Below are positions 21,733 through 31,160 of a stretch of 31,160 nt of DNA, piece after piece. Location: positions 1-31,160 of the forward strand of contig JAAAUF010000392.1 in assembly GCA_015499985.1 (NCBI GenBank), written 5' to 3'. Positions within the stretch are counted from its first letter, which is position 1; each line of letters begins with the position of its first letter. The translations under genes were made by a program, and so were the position numbers. The stretch is from Haplosporangium gracile (Eukaryota > Mortierellomycota > Mortierellomycetes > Mortierellales > Mortierellaceae). The notes below the pieces were generated by a model. That model was not told where the DNA came from. It saw only the letters and a list, made by a program, of their open reading frames with translations, and searched no databases.

Positions 21733-22111
21733 TAGACACAAACATATGGACAAATGCATAAGTGACTGCGATATATTTTTTGAATTAAATTGACCGCAGA
21801 TGGGATGTGTGAACAATCAGAGTTATGGCCCACACAACAAGAACCGAGGCATCGATACGAAAAGCACAAATAGAACCACAAAGCGTGTTTTTTTCATTTA
21901 CTTTTTTTATTCCTATTTTTTTTCTTTCGCGACCTATACAAAATACAAAATAACATTTGATACCAATAACCTATTTAGACTCTAACAAAACAAGAACAAA
22001 AAAATTCCGGTTAGAAAAAAAATGATCCAATCCTCATATTTCAAAGACTTTACTCCAATGGTCGCTCCAACAACCATGTCGTGAGAAAAAGAAAAAAATA
22101 TAGAGTAGGGC
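21733..22111. other. Intergenic, 3' flank of the Crypton gene
   Basis: A/T-rich with poly-T and poly-A runs. It probably holds the right end of the Crypton and the 3' flank of the possible minus-strand gene that follows. Nothing codes here. Confidence 0.4.
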
Positions 22112-22465
22112 TCAGAGATCTTGGTGTATAAAATGGTATGGTCCGCATGGCAATAAAGCTCTCAGGTAAGCGAACATCGTTCTAATCATAGCTACTTTCT
22201 TTCTTTTCTTTTTTTCTTTCGAGAGTGTGGGATAGTATGAAATGCAAAAGGAAATAATGGTTACTTACCATCTGAAAATTTTATCCTTAGTATCCTATTA
22301 TGGTCCTGAGAGAAAGAGAGAGCGAGAACTAAGAGTCTGGATAAAAATAAACGTACAAGCATCGTTAGCGATCTCGTTCCAGGTATCATCCACAATGAAA
22401 GGGGACGCGTTCTCTGATCCACTCCTCTTCACGCGATTGAAGGCGCGTCGAGGGGACAGGAGCAT
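22112..22465 (-). CDS. Possible small spliced gene, unrecognised
   Basis: On the minus strand an ATG at 22465 opens an exon (to 22357) with a natural-looking reading (SPFIVDDTWNEIANDA) that ends at a good donor, GTACGT. A downstream acceptor (AG 22193-22192) opens a frame-compatible segment 22191-22112 (MIRTMFAYLRALLPCG...) that ends in TGA. This would give 62 residues. Between them, ATG at 22271-22269 is bracketed by TTTTCAG and GTAAGT and could be a three-base micro-exon, giving 63 residues in the same frame. Another GTAAGT donor at 22702-22697 hints at a 5' leader exon. An alternative is translation from the micro-exon ATG joined to the acceptor ending at 22182. The splice signals are better than the coding evidence. 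I cannot assign a family, and a spliced non-coding RNA is equally possible. Confidence 0.3.
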
Positions 22466-22914
22466 GTAAAAGAGAAAAGAGATTGGGTGTAATGAAAAGG
22501 CTTCAGCGAAGTAGGGGTTTCATAAAGCACAAGACCGCTAGAGTAGACCCGGCGAGGTCCACGGCAACAAGGCCCAGATCAAACGCAAATTACAATAAGA
22601 CATCGTCAGCCGTAAAGAGGGAAGGGAAGGAAAGGAAGAAGGAGGGAAAGGACAATTGAGAAAGGAAGGTTGTTATAAGGCGATGAAAAGGATAACTTAC
22701 CAAGTGGACGTGAAGGTGGAGAGACGGAAGGATGTGAAAGGGAAAGGTGAAGAAACAAAAATGAAGCGAAAGAGTATTTATTTATTGCCAGCGTGCAAAA
22801 TTTTCATGCGAGAAAAAAAAAAATATTGATGCAATGGAAGAATTGATTCTCGCAAATACTACAGGATGGAGGGTATAGAAGGGTGTGAACGCCGATTGAA
22901 AAGGAAGAAAAAAG
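22466..22914. other. Intergenic, purine-rich on the plus strand
   Basis: The stretch 22610-22760 is GA-rich on plus, i.e. a CT-rich leader on minus, as seen before other genes of this window. It ends in the minus-strand donor at 22702 and may be the promoter and 5' leader of the possible small gene below it. The part above 22770 is the 3' untranslated region of the C2 gene. Confidence 0.4.
22775..22786 (-). terminator. Polyadenylation signals of the C2-domain gene
   Basis: The minus strand reads AATAAATAAATA about 130 bases after the stop codon at 22915, giving overlapping AATAAA signals. Confidence 0.55.
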
Positions 22915-24882
22915 CTAGAGCTCGCACTGGTGATCGGCCTGGTTGTGGGACGCAAGGAGTTCCTGCTCGCTGGAACCAAAATTGGCTCCAAAGAGCGACA
23001 TGGGTTGCGATTGCCGGGACGCCTGCTCTTCCTCAGCCTTCTTGGTCGCCTCAACAAGGTTCTTCAGGTACGGATCCTCCCGATCCACAGCCCTCACCAC
23101 CAGGTCCGGGAAGTTGAGCTGGAACATCTGCTGCACCTTGTCGAGCTGGTCCTTGCTGGGTGCATAGGTGCCCGAATTGTTGTCAATCAACAGCGACCAG
23201 TCATTGTTGTGATCCTCATCCCTATACAGCCTAAACTCTCCTGCAAACAAAACCTCCGTTGCCCGGTTGGCGTGCATTGCATGCTTCGACATGAAGTCCT
23301 GGAAGAACGCCGTTCCGGTCTCAGAGAAATACATGCCCTTGGGGATAATGCTGTATGTAAATACCACCGTCTTCAAATCCTGATCGGATCCCGTCCTCAA
23401 CCGATCGCCATGAAGCAACTCGCCAAGCTCGTTCGCCGTCGCCACAGAACCATAGATCGTGCTCCGTCCGTGACGGTACAACAGAGCGTGCTGAGAATGC
23501 AGGACGTTGCGGATGTTGGTACCATCAAGAGTTTCGGCAAAGATACGCTTGCTGGCTTCGTAGGCTTTATTCCAGCCCTGATAAAACTGAGAGTCTGTTC
23601 CAAAGATGTCGACAAGGTGATAGAGACGGATGCGGTAGGTATAGAACTCGAGTTTCTTATCCTGTGTCAAGACTCCTGCGGCGTAACTAGTGTGTCGAGA
23701 GTAGCGAGCAGGGCCCTTGGTCGATGGTCCCTTCAATGCAGCTGATGCGCCATAGCTCCTCATCGCAGTCGTCTAAATAAAACATGATGTCAATTTGCAA
23801 GTGTAACAACTGATACATTAGCATCATCATTCCCACGCACCTTTTGAACATGCTCACACAAAGCGCATGAAAGCAACAAAAAGCACATATCATACCTCGA
23901 GAATGAGTTGACCTTGACGACGAGTATCCGACTTCCAGATATCAATAACATGTTCATGAGTACCCTCGAGATCAGCTCCAAGGATGAGCGAGGCATGACC
24001 AAGATCGGTATCGACCATCATCTTGTTCTTGTCCTTGATTTGCATCTGCAGCTCCATCCCGTCCGTTACGTTGAGCAGAGTCCAGGTAGCATTCCAATTG
24101 GGGTTCAGCGTTGCCCATTCAACGCCCGTTCTGTTGTTTGTTTCCCAGGCACAGACACAAACAGTACGTCAGTACAAGGTGATCTCATTGACAGCAGAAA
24201 AAAAACCTATTTCTAGATACCATCTTTTCTCACAACTTTGCTCGTTCACTGCGCTTTTGTTTCGGTTGCTTTGTTATTGTTACAAGCGTTGATGAGGTTT
24301 CATATCGGCTCGGTAATATGCAGTCCGTCGTTGTAATGACGAAAATGAAAATCAAAGAAAACTTACACAAAGGAGAGAGAAGTTTGGTCCTCAGGTGGAC
24401 CAAGGTAAGCCTCTAAGAAAGGGTCAGAGCTCAACAGGTTGCCTCGAGGAAGGTCCTATAAGACAAAAAAAAAAATATGCAACATCATCAATTGGTAAAG
24501 AATTTTTCTTTTTGAATACATGAGAAAGAAAAAAAAATGTCGGGAGTGGAGAATAGGGCTGGGCTGGTTGACTCCTTTTTTGTTTGCCTGTTTGTCTGTC
24601 CGTCTGTGCATAAAAGCATAAATGTGTAACATAACGGGTAGAGAGTACAAGGGTAAAGAAAGAGAGTAGAAGAGGAATACTTACTTTGGCGCCTTTAAAG
24701 TTGATGGTGATATCCCACTTAGCATTGCTGAACGAGCGAGTATGGACGGGATGGTCGGCAGAGGAGGAAGAGGAGGGAGAGGAGGAAGAGGAGGAAGAGG
24801 AAGGATGGACGAGGGCTGAGACTTTGCGTTGGATGGAGGAAAGCATGTCGGAAGGAACGAGTTGAGAAATGAAGTTTGTCAT
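22915..24882 (-). CDS. C2-domain protein with large uncharacterised C-terminal domain
   Basis: Exons on the minus strand are 24882-24685, 24455-24367, 24130-23896 and 23772-22915, all with GTAAGT- or GTATG-type donors; 459 residues. The N-terminus (1-55) has a Ser-rich linker. A C2 domain spans about 54-155: WDITINFKGAKDLPRGNLL, then SDPFLEAYLG, TLNPNWNATW and IKDKNKMMVDTDLGHASL. Acidic residues at the usual calcium-binding positions are present (D77 in SDPF, D129, D136, D138), so calcium-dependent membrane binding is plausible. From about residue 190 to 440 there is a compact, non-repetitive domain (FYTYRIRLYHLVDIFG, LLYRHGRSTIYG, WSLLIDNNSGTYAPS, LNFPDLVVRAVDREDPYLK) that I cannot name. It has few charged low-complexity parts and looks like a real folded domain. 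No signal peptide or membrane span is visible. The neighbour upstream is the PPZ gene, same strand but with its own promoter interval. Confidence 0.8.
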
Positions 24883-25640
24883 TCAAAAAGTGAATGGAAG
24901 GTTTAAGTGGGAAAAAAAGAGGAGAGAAGAGAGGAGGCAGGCGAGTGGAGTAAAAGGAGCGGAGAATAAGAAAAATGGCGATTTGATGGTGTTGATGCTG
25001 TCGATGATTGTTGTTGATGAATTATTAGAGAGAGAGAGAGAGAGAGAGAGAAAAGCAGTGGCCCTTTTATGCCGCCAGGGTTTGGATTGCTTGCAGGCTG
25101 TCACAAGTGCAAGGGTGAATTGACCGGCTGTGTTCTTGCCTCTCCCTCTATTTCTCTCTCCATGTCTTTGCCGCACTGAGTTTTCTCCTCTGCTGTCACA
25201 CATGGGCTGAAGCAAAAGGGTGAGGGAAAGAGAGCAGCCTGCTGCTGTCTGCCCTCTCCATACCGTTCATTCGTGCCATCGTATCGTCGTTCGCATTTTG
25301 TCTTCTTTTGTCGCCAAACGATACCCCTTTGGCCATATCCACCCGTGTCACTCTCCCGCCACAAATGGCTCACTCAACTCCGCACTTGATTCCCGGGGAA
25401 CCAAAACTAAAAAAAAAAAAATCGTTTTTTGGTTGAAGAAAGTCTTGGCGAACAAAACGCCACCTTATCCACAATTAAACTGTCAATTGGCAACTAGTAG
25501 TCTGCCTCCATCCTTTCTCCAATCGATATAATAAGGTGATCATGCCAGAAGAGTATTGTACATCGTTCACGAGTAAAAAATATATTGTACAGGTTATGTA
25601 TGGTAAAAAATTATTAAACGTCGATCGAAGGTCGATCTTA
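24883..25640. other. Promoter region of the C2 gene and 3' flank of PPZ
   Basis: 24890-25060 is GA-rich on plus, so CT-rich toward the C2 gene on minus. A/T-rich sequence at 25560-25620 probably carries the end of the PPZ transcript. No gene was found. Confidence 0.45.
25027..25053. repeat. (AG)n microsatellite
   Basis: Uninterrupted AG dinucleotides, about 13 units, within the 5' leader or promoter of the C2-domain gene. Confidence 0.95.
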
Positions 25641-28284
25641 CTAGCCGTTGGCAACACTGCCTTGGGAACTGACAAATAACGAATTGCTATCGGGGAGGCT
25701 GTTGTATGACACATTTTCAAAGAAAAAAAATATAGGCGTTAGATTGATTGAGCAGGTAACAGCTCTAGGAAACATGACATAGAAAAGCTACGCCATTGGG
25801 CCATGGGCCTTGGCAGATGGGCAGCTCACACACTCTTTTCACTCAGTCGTTCTTCCGTTTTGCCATTCAACCTCTTCTTACCTGAGTCGTTGCTTATTCA
25901 CTCGCCAGCCTCCGGAAGATGCCGCCAGACTCTGCATTTGCGCCCTGGCTGTCGCCTGGTCGATGGGCTTTAACAGTTCGAAACTACAAAGCAGATCCTC
26001 ATTCACACTCATCACCGCGCCAAAGTTGTCAAACTCGCCACAGTAGTTGGGCGCCGAAAAGACAGTGACCAACGTCCGGTCATTAAAAAATTCGTACCCG
26101 TCCTCGACCACCATGTGCGCCCGGCACACTAGATCAAAGTCGTGCTTGTTCAAAAACTTTTGGATGATGCTTCCTCCAAAGCAATATGACACTCCACGCT
26201 CATTATCCTCCCAGTCTAGCGCCGTTTCTGATGGATCCGACCAGAGCAAATCGTTGAGCAAGCCATAGTCGGGAACATCTGTTGGTCGTCGAATCGCACG
26301 GATGTCGGCCATGGTCGACAGACTGGGTGACAATCCTCCGTGGACACAAAAGATCTTGTTGGCGACAATCGCTGCAATCGGCAGACAGTTGAACACATCT
26401 ACAAATGCCTTCCACATCTTGATGCTCGCCCTCCGTTTGCACTCGTCGTAGAATCCGTAGACTATGAGAAGTAGACAAGATGTTCCGCGAAATTGATTAG
26501 CAGGATGGCAAAGTAAACATCGATTGATTGCCTAGGGAAAAAAAAGTCCTAACTCTGCTCGGATAGCGTTATGTGAACACATAGCGGCGAGCGTATATAA
26601 AAATGTTTTCCATGACATGGTGGGTCCCCGAAAAAAAAAATATATCCTTGTCATGATCAGTTTTGCTCCTGTATGGCCAACATTCATCTGTTACGCTCCA
26701 GATCTAGAACTCGCGTTCATTAAGAAAACGTACCCAAACCACCCATATACTCCTGCAGTTATGTGATTTTGTCCATTGTCCATGATGAGATTAGCTGGTT
26801 GCCTCCTGGTTAACTGCGATACATTATTTGTTTCCCATCGCAAGGGATCGGTCATAACGGATGAGTGACAGCGGCAAAAGGAGGAAAATATCTTACCTTT
26901 GGTAACGTTGGCGCATTCGTGGTTCCCGCGGAGCAAGAAAAAGTTCTCTGGGTACTTGATCTTGTAGCAGAACAAGAGCAATATCGTCTCCAGACTCATC
27001 CTGCCACGGTCGACATAGTCGCCCAGAAACAAAAAGTTGGCCGAGGGTGGGAATCCGCACATCTCAAACAGTCGCAGCAGATCCGTGTACTGGCCGTGAA
27101 TGTCGCCCACAATCTTGACGGGGGCGCTGAGCTCAATCAGCGTGGGTTGTGACAAGAGGACCTCCCGTGCTGCCTGGCAGATGGCCAAAATTTCGCTGTT
27201 CTTAAGACAGACGCTCTTTGCGATTTTTCCAGAATATCCAGCATCCAGCAGACGAGAGATCATGTCGTCAATGTCCATAGATTTCCCACTCTTGTCCGAT
27301 CCAATGACTGGTAGGCGAGCAGTAGGCGACAGTTCAGAGGATTTTTTTTGACCAGCAGACAAAGGAGATGAAAGGGGTGGAGGAGTCCCCTTGAGAAGCA
27401 AGGACGAGTTGTGTGGTGTGATGACCAAGGGCGCAAGGTTGTGTTTCCTGATCAAAATGGGGTTGCCTGGTGATGTCACTGCAAAAGGGATGCTTGGTGC
27501 AGGATACGACGATGACTTCTCCTGTTGCTGTTGCTGCTGATGCTGTTGTGAATGTTGCTGCGGTGAGGGTTGCCTCGCCCGGGTATCTCCATGGGTGCCA
27601 TTGCTCTGAGGATGATTCGTCTGTTGTCCGTTTGTACTGTTGTTGCTGCTATTGTTGTTGTTATTATGGTAGTGGTGGTTAGGGGTGCTTTGATGGCTCC
27701 CATTGGTTCCCTGAGCCACTGTCTCCATCGAGCGAAGCGGTTGATCTTGCTGTTGAGAGCCCTGTCCATTCGACCCTTGTATTTGTCCTCCTCCTGTCTT
27801 GGCTGCTGCTTTTCCTGATGATGGATTTTGCCCAGGATAACCTCCTGCCGATGACGACGACGATACGAAATGGTCTGCACCTTCCCCTCCATGCGGGGTG
27901 TTGTTGTTGGTAGTGGTAGTAGAGCTCCGTTTCTCTGGATTTGCAACTGCAGCCGATCCTGTAGCTCCGTTTCTTAACTGTTGGTCACGCTGTTGTTGCT
28001 GCTGGTGAATTGAACTTTGACCGCCTGCTGCAGGTGTGGTGGTTTCACTGGTTGTCGTCGAATGGATCGGCTGTTTGGCTGTTGCCCCCGCGATACTGTT
28101 GCGGTTGTGATTGTTGTTGCGAGGTGCACTAGCCGTTGCTGTTGTCGTATGGGTTAATTGACCCTGCCAGGAGCTACGGTTGACGTCTTGTGAGGAGCGA
28201 GTTGGATAATTGGCTCCTCCTACTCCTCCCTTCTTGTCCTTTAGACCGTTGCTGCCGTTGCTGCTGTTGCTGTGTTGTTGAAGC

Positions 28285-28322
<38 letters not shown>

Positions 28323-28460
28323 GCCATTGGTATTAATGCCGGTATTATTATTAGTGTTAGTGGTGGCGGTGGCGGTGGCGGTTGATGTTGGTTTGGAGTC
28401 CAGGAAAGTTGAGTTGCGATTTGCCTTTGTGCTGGGCTTTTTTGAAATCTGGTTGCCCAT
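25641..28460 (-). CDS. PPZ1: PPZ-type Ser/Thr protein phosphatase with long disordered N-terminus
   Basis: Minus-strand exons 28460-26897, 26461-25882 and 25698-25641; 733 residues. The N-terminus MGNQIS fits N-myristoylation (Gly2, Ser6), as in yeast Ppz1. Residues 10-390 are a Gln/Asn/Ser/Thr-rich disordered region with a polyGln run at 48-59. The catalytic domain starts near 395 ([18 protein letters not shown]) and has the metal-site motifs GDIHG (452-456), GDYVDRG (480-486) and RGNHE (511-515), plus [14 protein letters not shown] and [35 protein letters not shown], formed across intron 1, is of the PPZ rather than PP1 type (CASINRIYGF). In yeast, PPZ phosphatases restrain potassium uptake and affect salt tolerance and cell-cycle entry. 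Without the third exon the frame would stop inside AG|GTAAG, i.e. on a perfect donor; a branch-like CTAAC and acceptor ACAACAG lead to 18 more residues ([12 protein letters not shown]...). The two-exon reading would end at 25878 with 715 residues. Confidence 0.9.
28285..28322. repeat. (TTG)n microsatellite coding polyGln in PPZ
   Basis: About 12 pure TTG units, read as CAA codons on the minus strand. Pure CAA use makes the tract prone to replication slippage, so its length probably varies between strains. Confidence 0.95.
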
Positions 28461-29311
28461 AGCGGGTTAATGGGAGAGGACAAGGAGGGGCTCTGTTGTA
28501 ATAAGCTAAGTGTATTATTGGTGAAGGTGTAAGTGAAATGAGAAAGTGGAGGGTGGAGGGTGGAGGGCGGAGAGTGATGGATGCAGTCGAAGGGTGTTGG
28601 AGACAGAGAGAAGAGAATGGAGGTAGGGGAAGTGAAGTTGAGGTTGAGGGGTGGCGGGAGGAGTGCAAAAAGAGAAAGGAAAAGGTAATAAGAAGGGTTC
28701 AGCGAAGAGAGAAAAGATAAAAAAATGTAAGCGAGATCTCATTTGTTCGCTGTAAAATGAGAGAAAAAAAAAGAAGGTAAAGAAACGATGACCGAATCGA
28801 TTTCGAGCTGACCACACAGATTACAGCTCTAACTCGCACTTGCACACTCACTCACACTCTTACTCGTCCATCCTCGCGTACTCACAACAAACAATAGGAC
28901 ACAAACGAAAGCCACACTCTCTCGATGCACATGCATGCCATATATCCTGTACCATGCCCCTAGCTGTCTTTTGCCATTGTTCATCCTTGTCACCCCATCC
29001 AACCTGTGTTTTGCCAAGAGCTGTCTCCTTAGCCTTCACTTCGATCCGCCAAAGCACTCTCGCTCTCTTGAACTCGCTCTTTCACACATTCCCACCTCGT
29101 TGCATTTGCAATTGCTCTCTTTCTTTCATTCTTCTTTTTGCATTTCTATCCTCCCTCCTCTCCTTTTTTCTTCTTCTCTTTCTCTCCCTCTCTCTCTTGT
29201 AGTCTCTATCCAGTTTTGCTCAAAGGGCTCAACTGTTGATGTTATTTCACGAATTTCTCTATTTTTTGCTCACTCTCTCACTCTCGTTTGCTATTTATTC
29301 GTACTTCCTCC
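28461..29311. other. PPZ promoter/leader and divergent intergenic region
   Basis: 28500-28750 is GA-rich on plus, the CT-rich leader of PPZ on minus. From about 29080 to 29310 the plus strand becomes CT-rich, pointing to a possible plus-strand transcript. No long gene is present. Confidence 0.45.
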
Positions 29312-29467
29312 ATGCAGATCGAAAATCAGCGCATTTTGTCTGCCAAAATGAACAGCAGCGTGTGGCATGATCCCTCTCTCACAAGTACTCTACTCTCACG
29401 CGATATAAAGTCTGTGTGTGTTGCGCCATTGAAGCAACATACCTCAGGACAACAGTTTTTCGACTAA
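29312..29467 (+). CDS. Possible small ORF, 51 residues, unrecognised
   Basis: ATG 29312 to TAA 29467 reads a 51-residue protein with mixed, non-repetitive composition (MQIENQRILSAKMNSSVWHD at its start, ending GQQFFD). This is unlike the biased products of nearby frames. It follows a CT-rich leader of the kind seen before true genes here, and an AATAAA lies about 160 bp downstream (near 29625). An internal ATG at 29348 would give 39 residues. No homologue is recognised and chance is a fair explanation; it may also be the last exon of a longer gene, since CCATGCAG just at its start could be an acceptor. Confidence 0.3.
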   Translation: MQIENQRILSAKMNSSVWHDPSLTSTLLSRDIKSVCVAPLKQHTSGQQFFD

Positions 29468-29652
29468 TAGTAAGCAATGAACACAAAACAGCCAGCACAC
29501 TATCCAAAAAATGTAAAATGTCATCCTTCGCTCCCTGTTGTTACCACAACATCACCCCCCTTTTGTCTTGCAAAAAAAAAAAAAAATAGGGGTTGGCTAA
29601 ACAAGCAACAAAGGAAACAAAGGAGAAATAAAGTATGGTAAACATTCATTGC

Positions 29653-29669
29653 TGTGTGTGTGTGTGTGT
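29653..29669. repeat. (TG)n microsatellite
   Basis: Uninterrupted TG dinucleotides in intergenic DNA. Confidence 0.9.
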
Positions 29670-30716
29670 TTACAACAATATCCGAGTGATCACTTTCTCA
29701 GTTTCAAATAAACGCATGATCAAGCGGTGAAAAGTAGAAAGTCGTTCAACGGACATTTGTTTTTATTTCTTCTTTTCTTTTCTCTCTCCTTCCATTACAT
29801 ACGATTGAGCTTCTTTTCCTGCCTTTTTCGACAACAGCAGCAGTCATCATACCAATCCTGTATCTGAGGAGGTTCTTACAAGATAAACAGCATGCCAATC
29901 TACACCATACAAAGCAAAGTAAGGCAAATAGAGCTATCTGTAGAATTCCATACTTTTTTCATCTCCTTAAAGGTTATTTTAATATAAAAATACAACAAGC
30001 TCTCAGCTTCAATGCTGCGTATTCTCTTTTTATGCTTGTTCTGTCCATGCTTGTGTCCGCATACAAGAAAGCAATTATCCTACTCGGCTGAGCACATTTC
30101 TCCTTCTTTACTTGTCTTCCCATTCCTTCTTTTCCTTCTTCTATTTCTTGTATTGCTAGGTGTCCGTTGTTGTTCTTGTCGTTTCGCAATTGTCATGCTC
30201 ATTGCCACAATAGAGACGATGACAAGCTCGGACCAACAGACCGACCTGACTGATCTCCTTTTTTTTTGATCTTCTTTGCTTCTCTCTGTGCTACCAACTT
30301 TACCGAAATAAACCACAAATAAACGCGTCTAGTGATTGTCCCCTTTTCTCTTTCTTCTATACATCTGAGGTGGTCTTAGAAAATAAATAAATAAAGGTAG
30401 TAGTCTCCGATCTACGATCATGTTAATAATGATGTTTCTTAGTTTCCTTCTATGCCTTTTTTGGAGCACTAGCGCCAAATAGCTCGAACAATGAACATCA
30501 TTCCGATCTTCATTCTTCATACTTTTTCCACCCCTAGAAATCATGATAATAGATCTTCTCTGAAGCTGGTCATGGGTCTACTTAAAGTAACTACCAAACG
30601 CAGAGTAACACTATCATAAATAATGGCTCAACGTGGTCCCCTAATCATACTCTATACCTGGAGACCTCCTCGACAAGGAGATTGGTTGAATATCTCCGAA
30701 GTCATTTGTGCCTTTT

Positions 30717-30739
30717 CCCTCCCTCCCTCCCTCCCTCCC
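30717..30739. repeat. (CCCT)n tandem repeat
   Basis: About five and a half CCCT units within a CT-rich stretch, ahead of the weak ORF at the end of the window. Confidence 0.9.
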
Positions 30740-30970
30740 GGTCTTTTCCCCCTCCTTTTGCTCAGACATTGTCTCGTGTCCTCATGATCGTCCCTCGTGC
30801 GCAAGATTCAGGACAACGACAGGACAGGCACCACCATCTCGCCATTTTTTTTTTATTTCTCCGCTCAGTCAACCGAGATACAATTTAGTGCAAATAAACA
30901 ACAACACTTGTCGCTGGCCCTTTCTCCTCGGACAACTCTCAACACCTCAGTCGACCCTCAGACGACCTAC

Positions 30971-31147
30971 ATGTCGAGTTCGGACCATTCTTCGTTCATA
31001 ACACGACGCACACTTGCACTTTTCGTAACCAACAACTACATTGCAAAACATATGTATCAATTAAAAATGGTATGTTCATTAGGAATAACTTATTCTACTG
31101 TACGGGGGTTCGGTTCAAAATACTCAAAATTTTTGTGCGAAATGTGA
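30971..31147 (+). CDS. Weak candidate: small ORF or first exon of a gene leaving the window
   Basis: ATG 30971 opens a 58-residue frame (MSSSDHSSFITRRTLALF...) after a CT-rich stretch. Within it, AAAATG|GTATGT near 31070 resembles a splice donor, so it could be a first exon of about 34 codons continuing beyond the window. The composition does not decide, and no family is recognised. Confidence 0.2.
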   Translation: MSSSDHSSFITRRTLALFVTNNYIAKHMYQLKMVCSLGITYSTVRGFGSKYSKFLCEM

Positions 31148-31160
31148 AGATTGTTCCTGG

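Larger units (their letters stand above)
29468..31160. other. Non-coding tail of the window
   Basis: A/T-rich intergenic DNA with polyadenylation-like AATAAA motifs (near 29625 and 30308), T runs, an AAAT repeat near 30382-30396 and CT-rich stretches at 29760-29830 and 30710-30760. No tRNA, rRNA or convincing gene was found. Confidence 0.5.

Noticed and set aside
22930..23745. 271-codon open frame on plus
   Set aside because: It is antisense to the last exon of the C2-domain protein, whose splice phases and domain motifs are far stronger.
27476..27946. 156-codon open frame on minus
   Set aside because: It is a shifted frame of the low-complexity PPZ N-terminus and gives repetitive Arg/Ser/Thr sequence.
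1..31160. tRNA, rRNA, CRISPR arrays, bacterial-type operons or prophage
   Set aside because: No tRNA-like box A/box B pair, rRNA segment or spaced direct-repeat array was found on reading both strands; the gene structure is fungal.

Overview
The window looks like nuclear DNA of an early-diverging filamentous fungus, probably Mucoromycota and perhaps Mortierella-like. Coding genes are split by short GT-AG introns, leaders are long and pyrimidine-rich, intergenic DNA is full of homopolymer runs and microsatellites, and the gene families are fungal (EFG1, a PHO81/NUC-2-type regulator, PPZ phosphatase, a Crypton transposon). The lineage is inferred from style and gene content, not from a marker gene.

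Layout. 1-1.8 kb: EFG1-like rRNA-processing factor (+) converging on a small hemerythrin-like protein (-). 1.8-4.5 kb: non-coding, ending in a long CT-rich leader. 4.5-8.8 kb: an unrecognised 1295-residue protein (+) with a multi-pass membrane N-terminus and a very long Ser/Gln-rich tail carrying a repeated HPLDL-like motif. 9.6-11.3 kb: a shortened type-B carboxylesterase-like protein (+) with a mitochondrial-type leader. 11.7-12.2 kb: a 0.56 kb fold-back inverted-repeat element (MITE-like) without coding capacity. 12.5-13.2 kb: a decayed four-span membrane protein gene (+). 14.0-18.6 kb: a seven-exon SPX-ankyrin-degenerate GDPD protein of the PHO81/NUC-2 type (+). 19.2-21.7 kb: an apparently intact Crypton tyrosine recombinase with a GCR1_C-type DNA-binding domain (+). 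22.1-22.5 kb: signals of a small unrecognised spliced gene (-). 22.9-24.9 kb: a C2-domain protein with a large uncharacterised C-terminal domain (-). 25.6-28.5 kb: a PPZ-type Ser/Thr phosphatase (-), for which I propose a third exon. 28.5-31.2 kb: mostly non-coding, with one or two weak small ORFs.

The genes do not form an operon or an obvious cluster. Two have roles in nutrient or ion signalling in yeast (PHO81: phosphate; PPZ: cation homeostasis). The most unusual parts are the two mobile elements on either side of the PHO81-like gene, the repeated short motif in the membrane protein tail, and the esterase that has lost much of its fold. Exon borders were set by reading splice consensus, phase and protein family conservation by eye; no alignment or transcript evidence was available.
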